Assembly (NCBI GenBank): GCA_905221605.1
Contig: CAJNDS010001112.1
Span: 1,898,972-1,962,971, forward strand
Direction: 5' to 3'
Source of the DNA: Symbiodinium natans
Taxonomy: Eukaryota; Sar; Dinophyceae; Suessiales; Symbiodiniaceae
DNA length: 64,000 nt
Shown piece after piece: positions 11,455 to 20,173 of the stretch (position 1 is its first letter; every line of letters begins with the position of its first letter). A program made the position numbers and the translations under genes. The notes under the pieces are model-generated. The model made no database searches. It was not told the DNA's origin and saw only the letters and a list, made by a program, of their open reading frames with translations.

Positions 11455-12803
11455 ATGATTCACATCCTGTTTGCTGCACTCGCTTTGGGTGTCTGCGGTG
11501 ATGGCTCACGGTCGGGTGCGACTGCAGCATTGCATGACAGCTGTCGTGATGCCTCCATGTCGCTGGTGCAGTCACAGGCTTCCCGCCGAGGCACAGTGGC
11601 CGCTTTCCTACAATTAGGCCCAAAGCCGTGGGAGGAGCGGTACTATTACGTGGGTGCGCACCACAAATCTGGCACCGAGCTGTTGCGTGCTGTGATGAGA
11701 CATGCCTTTGACACGCTGCATGCCCCGTCCTCCTGCCACTACTGGAAACCTGGTGGGAAGCCGACGCCCGCCAGTTTCATCACCTCCACGGATCACGACG
11801 CCTACTGTTTCTTGGTGGCCCAGAATGGTACCCTTAGCCCCTTTCTTTTGGTGCTGGGGTTGTTTGCAAAGTAATCAACCCCCTGGTTAGAATATATCGT
11901 TACTGGGCTACACAGGTTTCGACCGGCTGGACATTCCCATACAATGGGACCATTCCGCCAACTTGCAGAGATTTGCTGCGGCCAAGGGCGCGGCGGCCCT
12001 CCGGGAGCTACCCATCCGGGGGGCCCATGCAGTGCCAGGGGTAGGTTAGAACATCATTTGTTTGAAATGTTTTTTTGGTTACCCTTATGATCCCCTATAA
12101 TGCTCCTCATAAAGCCAGAAGGATTGTAGGTTTTATCACGCCCCTCCCCCAAACCTAGCCCAGGTGCGAAAGCCCAAGGACATGCTCATCTCCGCCTACT
12201 GCTATCACCACCGGGGGCAGGAGTATGGCAACGGGGTGGCGCCGTGGCCCGAGATACTTAGTGACTGAGTGAGCACACTTTACACTTTTTGGGATACAAT
12301 CATCCGCTTTTGAACTAAAAGTGTGCACTTAAGATTCTGTGGGGGGATTACGACCTCAGCAACTAAGGATAATGTCCATGAGCCCTGTACAGGGCTTAAT
12401 GGCACTCTGGCCGGCTATGTCTGGCATCATTCAGGACATGCTGGACTTTTACACAAATACGAGTTCCGATGAGGTGTTCCACATGCGCTTTGAGGAGGTC
12501 ACGAGCTCATCACAAGCCTTTGACGAGGTGGTCCAGAGACTGTTTCGCTTCCTCTTCGCGCCCGCCGTGCCAGAATCCGACCTGTCTCGAATGTGGCAGG
12601 CCGCCAAGGTCGAGGACTTGAACAGCAACCCCACTTATGCCAATGCCATTGCAAGCAGCGACCATGCCAATAAAGATGACTGCATGCAGGCCGCACAGGA
12701 ATCGTTGCTGCAGCTAGATCCGCGAGTGGTGCAACGCTTGAAGGACACGCAAGAGCAGCTTGGGTATTCGATTGAGAACTGGCCGGACGCTTTGCGCAGC
12801 TAA
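11455..12803 (+). CDS. Sulfotransferase-like protein, tandem copy 2 with one extra intron
   Basis: Exons 11455-11806, 11916-12031, 12164-12252 and 12368-12803 again give 330 residues, nearly identical to copy 1 (same KSGT loop, same RKPKDMLISA motif, same end). The first two introns are at identical positions. The third, 12253-12367 (115 nt, GA-AG), is absent from copy 1, where the coding sequence runs straight through CCCGAGATAATG. It is flanked by the 4-base duplication GATA and has the ends CTTAGTGACTGAG and CTCAGCAACTAAG. Intron 1 (11807-11915, 109 nt) differs strongly from that of copy 1, while exons and intron 2 differ at only a few positions. Both copies look intact, with no stop or frameshift. 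Confidence 0.8.
12253..12367 (+). mobile_element. Introner, LTAG family (TTAGTTGCTGAGT ends), in sulfotransferase copy 2
   Basis: An element of 111 bases with imperfect inverted ends CTTAGTGACTGAG / CTCAGCAACTAAG lies between GATA duplications at 12253-12256 and 12368-12371. Internal parts (CACTTTACACTTTTTGGGATAC, AAAAGTGTGCACTT) match the elements at 17554, 17801 and 61770. Copy 1 is the empty site. Confidence 0.93.
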
Positions 12804-12949
12804 ACGGAAAGAAGACCTGAAATCCCTTCTCCGCGGATTTGGGGGTTTCCGAAATTTGGGGTACTTTCTTGGGGTCCCTACTATGAGGGCATCCTATTAT
12901 TTTGCCTGTCGTGTGCGAACGACGAGGCTTACCCTGAACCCTAGATCCT

Positions 12950-15100
12950 AAACCCTAAGCCCTATAAAGCTTAAACCCTAAACCCTGACCCTGAATTCGC
13001 GACTCCCAGGTTCTCGAACCAAAGGCTTTCTTCGTCCTTCCTCAGGCAGTGGAGGGGGGGTGGAGCCACGGGGATGCCCCGTAGAACAGGAGCCCCGTGA
13101 GCCCCCGGCAAGCAGGTTTAGGGTTTAGGGTTTAGGGTTTTGGGTTTAGGGTTTAGGGTTTAGGGTTTAGGGTTTAGGGTGGAAAGAGATTATTTCGAGA
13201 AAGCCCCTCCCACAAAGCTCTGGGTGTTGGCGAGAATGCCCTTACTGTCGGCCTTTGAAATTACAAAGCTCTTGGCTTCAGTGTTGGTTGGGGGCTGGGA
13301 TTAGGCAGTAAAAAAGGGGCTCGGGAAGGGTGTTGTTTTTCTGAGGGCCCTGGGGACCTTTGGGCGCCAGGAAGCTCTATCCCGCCGATATATCAACCCT
13401 AAACCCAGTGAACCTTAAGCTGCCGTCTTATGAGAGAGTGAGCGCCTTGCCGTCTCTTGAACCGCAACAGCCTCCCACATCCATGTTCCATGAGACTCCG
13501 TGTGGGTGTCGTGGTTGGGTTCGGGGGCTTCGGTACTCCCAACCCCGTCCAACCTTTCCCTCAACCCTTCCTAATCTGTCTCCCCCCAAACCCTAAACCA
13601 CCCCGCCCCCAAACACCCCCATTTAGGGTTTAGGGTTTAGGGTTTAGGGTTTAGGGTGTAGGGTTTAGGGTGTAGGGTTTAGGGAAAGCCCAAACTCAGC
13701 GAACTCCGGACTCGCAGATTCCGGATGCCTTGGCGCAGCAGCCAACGACCGACGCCTCTGCCCCAGAAACCTGGTCCCCAGGGCCTCCCCACCAAACCCT
13801 AAACCCTAAACCCTATACCCTATACCCTATAAACCCTAAACCTATTTCGGGAACCTCTTCCTTGTGTTCGGCTGAGGTTTTGGGGGGCCTTGTCAGGATT
13901 CGGCTCAGCGGTTCAAAAGGGCGCTACGGCCTATGATGCTGTAGGCTTATCGAGCTTTAAACCCTACATGGGACTCTATGTTACCCACAGTTTAGTGTAA
14001 AGTTTAGTAGTAACTACTAACCCTTAATGAGTAGGTATAACCCATTCAAAACTGCAGGTAAAGAAAGTTTCAGGGAAACCCGAAACCTTATAAAAGGCTT
14101 ATAGGGCCTCGGGCCAAACCCTAAACCCTAAACCCAAACCCTAAACCCTAAACCTTATAAAGGCTTATAGGGCTTGAAGGTTGGGCTACAACCCAAAAAC
14201 CCTAAACTCAAAAAACCCAAAAACCTTAAACCCTTGTCAGAAATCCCGACATCGCTCCCGGCCCTCCGCTGCCTCTGTCCACTGCTGCCCAGAGCCTATC
14301 CTTCTCGCTTCGCGAGCTCTCCACGGCGGGCGGAGCCAAGCTGCTCGGATTGATTTAGGGTTTAGGGTTTAGGGTTAGGGTTTAGGGTTTAGGGTTTAGG
14401 GTTGAGGGTTTTGGGTTTAGGGTTTAGGGTTTGGGTTTAGGGTAAAGTTTTCCATACGATGAAGGGGTACGAAGCAAGTTGGCAGAAAGGCGTTTTGGTA
14501 TGATTAGGTCCGGGCTTGAAGCCTTTCGAGTTTTTACTTCGGTCTGGCGGCGGCTTCTCCGCGGGCGTCCGCGTTAGCAGGATTGCAGCCTAAAGCCTAA
14601 CAAAAGTCCCAGGTCAAACCGAAACTCCAAAACCCTGTTTCTGAATGATGTATCCCCCTCCCGCCTTAAAAAATCCTATGGTGAGAGGTGAACGGGTGAG
14701 GGTCTCCAGAGGTTTCGAACTTTGAGCTCCGCGCTTTGTTGGGCTTTATACCTGGGACTCTGTTTAGCGGAGTTGAATGGGATACACCTACGAATTCAGG
14801 AGTACTTCCTACTAAACTCAAACTGTAGTTAGATAGCATCCCAGGTGCGGGCTGAGTTTCGGCGTTCACTTGCTTTGTGGAACATGTTCTCGGTGGCTTC
14901 CTGCGAAGAACATTCTCCGATGCATCCCGATACCCTTTGGTGGCTCCAAGCCCCAGCACCGCTACAGCTCCAAATGGGGCTCTAATTAGCTACAGTTTGG
15001 TAGGAAATCCCTTAACTAGCAGGTAGAACTCTTAAAACTGTAGGTAAAAGAGCGTCCCTGCTATCTACCCTGCAGTTCAGAATTTGCGCGAGAGCAGGGT
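12950..15100 (+). other. Exon islands and telomere-like arrays upstream of the LHC gene
   Basis: Alternates TTTAGGG/CCCTAAA arrays (13109-13180, 13622-13684, 14113-14152, 14354-14443) with open plus-strand islands such as SALPSLEPQQPPTS (13439-13480), DALAQQPTTDASAPETW (13723-13775) and SLRELSTAGGAKLLG (14307-14351). Elements with GGTAGAAC...AACTGTAGGTAAA ends occur at 13967-14060 and 14985-15057. No family is recognised. Confidence 0.4.
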
Positions 15101-15587
15101 GTTGCTCGGTTTCGCAGGTTCAAGAAGCTCTTCGTCAACCAGGGACAGGCGGACTTGCAATAGCCCGTAAGCCCCCAAACCCAGAACCAAACCCTTCTAT
15201 TTCAGGCGCCTAGCGTTCACGTGCAGATGTTTTGGCCCTATAGAGCCAAGACCCTGAACCTTATTTATATGCAGAAGTCATAGACTCTATAGACGGGGTT
15301 GAATTGCTGCATGTTTCGTGCCGTAGTCGTCATGAACATCCCTGTAGCACAGCAATGCGGGATTGAAGAAGCTGAATGCTTTGCGCGGAACTTTAGTTCC
15401 GACTCCTGGGCGGAGGTCCGAATGACAGGGTGCCTTAAGAGGGTATTTTGCGGGGGAGGAGGAGGGGTCTTGATTGGTCCTCCTGTTTGCTGGGTGCCTC
15501 GTTCCGTCCACAAATTGACTTCGCCAGGTCGAACGTACCGACCTTCACTCAATAAACCATGTCCAGGGTCATGTTTAGGGTTTAGGG

Positions 15588-15670
15588 TTGCCCTTGCAGG
15601 CATACCTCACCTTTGACGGCAATCTGGAGGAGGATGCTGGCAGTGAAGAGAGCATCGATGAGGAGTCGGG
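15588..15670 (+). CDS. Acidic exon of unrecognised gene upstream of the LHC gene
   Basis: Reads AYLTFDGNLEEDAGSEESID and then EES, ending at GGGTAAGC, a plausible GT donor. Upstream exon-like pieces on the same strand: 13000-13112, 13430-13530, 13715-13795, 14238-14350 (PLPLSTAAQSLSFSLRELST) and 15100-15165. I do not recognise the family. Joins are not proven. Confidence 0.45.
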
Positions 15671-15849
15671 TAAGCATGGCAGCTCATGTTTGGTGCTTCG
15701 AGCGCTGCACTTATTACATCTTACAGTTACTCTAGGGCTCCAAGTACACAAATACCTGATGGGGGTCGAAAGTCTGTAATTAATACCTAGTTGGGCTATT
15801 CGGAGCCTTCTGGTTACCATTGGCCAGTATAAATTGAAACGGGTAATAC

Positions 15850-15983
15850 CGACGCAAGCAGATCCATGGGTGGGGAGGCCGCACACCCCTGTCGCTCTCG
15901 CATGGCCACTGATCGTCCCTGAGGAGATTTGCCCTCCGGAGTCCCTGGTCAAGGCCGAGATGCCTTCCTTTCCTCGCATGTGA
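15850..15983 (+). CDS. Terminal exon of the same unrecognised gene
   Basis: An open plus-strand stretch with the look of coding sequence (ADPWVGRPHTPVALAWPLIV, PEEICPPESLVKAEMPSFPR) ends with TGA at 15981-15983. It is preceded by an intron-like stretch from 15672. Only about 160 bases separate this stop from the LHC start ATG at 16145, consistent with close head-to-tail dinoflagellate gene order. Function unknown. Confidence 0.5.
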
Positions 15984-16144
15984 AAGCAAGGTCAAGCAAT
16001 AGCCCTTCTGCCACACCATGCACCACACCGCGATGTGAGTTTACAATTTACTGCCAACGCACGCAATCACCTGTACCTTGCTTTGGTATCATCGTGTCGT
16101 AAGGCTCAGCTGCCTCCTGTGGTAGTCCTGCACCCTGGAGAGCC

Positions 16145-16440
16145 ATGACCTCCAAAAGTGCCACCCTTGGCGCCATGGGAGCTGCCTCCCTCCTCGCGGG
16201 CTCGGCAGTCGCAGCACAGGCCTTCGTGGCTCCGTCCAGCTCCAGCAGCACCGCCCTGCGTGGAGCGCCGGCCGCCCAGGCGCACAGCGCGAGCCAAGGC
16301 AGCGCAGGCCAGGCTGCGGCTGCCACGGCCGTGGCCACCGCCGCAGTCGTGCTGGTGTCCAGCCGACGTGCCGCACGCAGCAAGGCAGCAACGGCCAGGT
16401 GTGCCGAGGCCACGGGTGTCACCGACGAGAAGCCTTTTGC
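16145..16440 (+). other. Bipartite plastid presequence of the LHC polyprotein
   Basis: Residues 1 to about 95. A hydrophobic signal-peptide core (about residues 8-26, rich in Ala/Leu) is followed by the motif AQAFVAPS, which resembles the phenylalanine cleavage motif of secondary-plastid presequences. Next comes an Ala/Ser/Gln-rich transit region, then a second hydrophobic stretch (about residues 57-73, [13 protein letters not shown]) followed by Arg residues. This is the class I layout known for peridinin dinoflagellates, in which the second hydrophobic segment acts as a stop-transfer anchor on the way through the three-membrane plastid envelope. Cleavage sites are inferred. Confidence 0.8.
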
Positions 16441-19400
16441 CGGTGGTCTCATCGGTGGCGAGTCTGCCTTTGCTGGCCAGGACTTCAACTTTGACCCCCT
16501 CGGCCTGTCTGTCAAGTGCGAGAAGTACCTGCCTTGGTTCCGGGAGGCTGAGCTCAAGCACGGCAGGACTGCTGCCAAATTGGATGTTGCCTTGTTATTC
16601 TTGTGTACCAGTGTAGGCCGCTTGCTCATGTTGACAATTGCGCCGTGAAGTTTTGGATGGAGACGAAACACAGACGACAGAGGAGCTTCATAAATTTGCA
16701 AGATGCCAGCCCATGGATGCAACCCTAAACCCTAAACCCCTAAACCCTAAACCCCTAAACCCCTGATGAGGATCGCCATGTTGGCCTTCGTGGGTTTGGT
16801 CGTGCCTGAAATCGTGCGCGTCCCTGGAACTCATCCTTGCTACGCAGCCAAGACGGTCGTAGAGGCTCACAACGCCTGTGCAGGCAATCCTCCGTTCCCC
16901 TTCCTCATCAACGCAAATGACTCTTGGTAGCCCAGTGGTACCCTTTACTTTTTTTTTGGTTATGGGTTCCCTCATATAAATTAGCCAACCCAAAACAGGG
17001 TGCCCTTATCATAATATGGTGAGTGGGCTACCAAGGACTTCTTTGGCACGGAGAACAACACCGGCCCCCTGTTCCAGGTGTACGCTTTCTGCGGGGCCCC
17101 CTTCTCAGCCCGACGTGTTTCAGAGAAAGAGTACCCAAAGAGCCCACTATCCCTTAATTAGGGAAAATTGCTTAATTTATATCGGGATCCTTAAAAAGAT
17201 TTACAGGTATATTCCTTAATTAAGGGGTGTTGGGCTCTTTGAGTGTCCAGCAGCCAGCAGCGGGCGATGCATATGAAGCCTCAAGCATGATGTGAATGGT
17301 ACGGGCCATCGAAGTGTACAAGCTGTTTGGTCAGATAGATAAGGGGTTTAGGGTTTAGGGTTTAGGAGCACAATCGTCAAGTGGGGAAGGGTGGCTGCAT
17401 GGGACACTGCAAAGAAACCGGAAGAACCCAGGTCGTTGAGATGTTGACCACCTTCGCCAAGACGTGCAACGTCTCCAACAAGCCCGGCTTGACCCTCGAG
17501 AATGCAGGTGACTATCAGCTTGGCACCAGCTTCCTTCCAAGCGAACCTGAAAAGATCCTTAGTAGATCTTAGTAGCTGCGTGGGCACACGTTACCCCTTT
17601 TTTTGGGATACTCTACTCCGCTATAGAAGTAAACGTGCACCCTTTTTTGGGGCTTGTATGAACTCTAACTCAGCAGCTATAAGGATCAAGGAGATGAAGC
17701 TGAAGGAGTTGAAGAACGGGCGCCTGGCCATGCTGGCCTTCGGCGGAGCCATCACACAGGCGACCTTGACAGGCAATGGCTTCCCGTGGCTCTATGCCCA
17801 GAAGCTTATAGTAGCTGAATGAGTACGCTTTACACTTTTTGGGATAGACTAGAATCCCCTCTAGAACTGAAAGTGTACACTTCTTTGGGGGCTTGTAAAA
17901 ACTCAGCAACTACCCAAAGGCTCCAACGTAGTTCCTTTTTGGGTTAGTTATAGGGGATTCTAGTATACTACCCCAAAAAGGTACTACATAGGAGCCTTTG
18001 GGTAAGGAAGGAGTCCACCTGCGCACTCAGCTCCTCAGTCTCCCCCGCTGCCGGTTCCCTCGCCGGCCGCACTCAGAGCCAGCGCAGTGTGGTGGCCAGA
18101 CACTGGGCTTTGGAGTACTATACTTTAATACTTCTTTTTTTGGTTCTGGGTCCCTATTATTGCTACTTCTTACCTAGAAAGTATATACCTTTTTTTCCAG
18201 GGTCTACTCCAAAGCTAAGGACAGGCCGGCTACAAGATGAGCGCCGCCGTCCCCTTCCTCCCGATGCTGGGTCTGGGCAGTACTTCTACTTTGCTACTTT
18301 TTGTTGGGTTCTGGGGTTCCTATGAGAGCTACTTATACCTGAAAGTATATACTTTTTTTGTTCAGGGTCTACTCCACAGCTAAGGATTCTACTGCAATAC
18401 TTTTTTCCTATGATAGCTACGTATACCTAAAACGTATATACTTTTTTTCCCAAGCTAAGGATGTCCCCAGCATTGGAGGGCATCCCCGGAGAGGAGGAGG
18501 GCTTTGACCCCATGGGCTTCTCCTTGGCCTTCGAAACTTAGTAGTAGAGTGGGTAACCTTCAACCTTTTTGGGCATTGTATTCCCGGTATAATCCCAAAG
18601 GTTCACCTTTACTTCCCCTAGGATACTGGACAGCTAAGGAAATCGGATGGCTGCGTGAGGCAGAGCTCAAGCACGGGCGTGTTGCAATGCTCGCGACCGT
18701 TGCTTTGTCACAGTTGCATACCATTTTGCATTTCTAAGGTTACTTAAACCCCATAAGGAATCAAGAGTTGCATGTTTTTGTCTTATCCCAACCATGCACT
18801 CCAAAACCCTAAACCCAACTTAGTTTTTTGCATATTATCCCAACTATGAACTAGGTTGGCTGGATCACCACGGACCTGGGATATCGAGTTCCCGGCGACG
18901 CCTTCCAGGTTTCGACCATTGAAGCCCATGACGCCATGGTGAAGTTCGGGGGAACCTTGGAGCCCTAAGTAAACCCCAAAAGGGTTTAGGGTTTAGGGTT
19001 TAGGGTTTAGGGTTTAGGGTCATATTACCTAACTATAGTAGTAATACGGCATAGATGAACCCCACTTTTAGGGTTCATCTGGTCCCCCAAGGAATGCCGC
19101 AGATCCTCATCTGGTGCGGGCTCCTGGAGGTGCTCGGGCTCTTCGCCTACGTGAACATGCGCGAGGGCAAGACGGATCGCAAGCCCGGCGACTTCGGCCT
19201 TCGTGGTTTCTACCCTAGCGATGCAAAAGGCCCAGAGCTCAGCTGCGGCAGCTCGTAGCAGGAGCAGCTACTCAGCTGTTCCCTTCTTCTTCGTTTGAAT
19301 GGGTGCAGCATGCAGCATGCAGCATGCGCTGTGGCTCATGTTGTTAAGACACCCAGCTTGTGGAGTTTTTTCCTGTGTCTCCGCAGCATTGCACAAGCGA

Positions 19401-20129
19401 CGTCACCGCCGAAGCTCGAGCCAAGAGCGTTAAAGATCGGATTCAGCTTCACCCCAGACCCTATAAGCTCCTACACCCCTAAACCCCTACACCCTAAACT
19501 CTACACCGCTGCTCAGCGCAGTTTGCACATCACTTTGCGTGCCCAAAGCACCAAGGCCAGTATGAGATGCAGGTGAAGGAGCTCCGCAACGGCCGCCTGG
19601 CCATGCTGGCCTTCTCCGGCATCGTCACGTCCGCCGTTCTTACCCAGGAACAGTGGCCAGGTAGGCCCTTGGGAGATTTTGTGTTTTCCCCTATATTGGG
19701 GTTCGGTTTAAGAGGATGATATTCAGGAATTCCCTTTTAATCGGGTTTAAGAGGATCATGTTTACAGTTTACAGGAATCTACAACATTTTTCAAGAGGGT
19801 TGAATTATGAGAGCCCTATCCTAAGGTGGCCTTTCTTCGATGCGGCCATCTCTGCCTTGCCTCGAAAGGACGAGGCCCGGTCGGGCGCCGCCTTCTGCGG
19901 CTCTGCGGCCCCCGAGCGTGCGGGCCGAACTCTGCGCCAGGCATCCTCCTCCAAGAGCTTCGTGGTAGCCCAGGGGGTGTACCCTTTTCCCTTTTCTTTC
20001 TCAAGGCTCCCTTAGGCTAGCTACAAGGTCCTTTTGTATGGGCCCTTAAAAGGTTCCCTTATAAAGTAAGAAAGGGTGCCCTTATATGTATATATATATA
20101 CATATATATTTCTTTATGTATTTATTTAC

Positions 20130-20173
<44 letters not shown>

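Larger units (their letters stand above)
9377..12815 (+). repeat. Tandem duplication of the sulfotransferase gene unit
   Basis: The unit spans roughly 9377-11022 and again 11025-12815, including about 390-430 bases of upstream flank. Shared upstream landmarks are GTGGTGTCAGCTCA, ATGAGAGACRAGAAGTACAC and the stretch from CACTTCACCGA to the ATG. Both units end in TAAACGGAAAGAAG. Copy 2 carries about 50 extra upstream bases (CTGTAGGCAAGCAGC and following). Tandem gene copies in one orientation are usual in dinoflagellates. The shared flank probably holds the promoter and trans-splice acceptor, but I cannot point to either. Confidence 0.9.
16441..17800 (+). other. LHC unit 1
   Basis: Reads FDPLGLS, then [11 protein letters not shown], which joins across the GA-AG intron 16567-16770 to [20 protein letters not shown] follows at the end of exon 2, then exon 17036 ([20 protein letters not shown]). 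The middle part is unclear. A short IEVYKLFG piece at 17308-17331 would fit helix 2, but its 3' splice site would be GG, not AG. Exon 17381-17553 carries the loop [14 protein letters not shown]. Exon 17684-17800 carries helix 3 and GNGFPWLYA. Unit 1 is less canonical in its centre than units 2 and 3, either because of extra introns or because of decay. Confidence 0.75.
18007..19652 (+). other. LHC unit 2 with preceding linker
   Basis: The linker exon 18007-18098 is Ser/Ala-rich ([13 protein letters not shown]) and likely carries the processing site between units 1 and 2. The unit then reads [78 protein letters not shown] and [20 protein letters not shown], with TQEQWP at the junction to the next linker. 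All nine exons join in phase. The acidic and His/Asn/Arg chlorophyll-ligand positions of helices 1 and 3 are intact. Confidence 0.88.

Noticed and set aside
16048-16722. 224-residue minus-strand open frame over the LHC start
   Set aside because: A shadow of the GC-rich LHC first exon in the opposite strand; it has no motif and contradicts the strong plus-strand homology.
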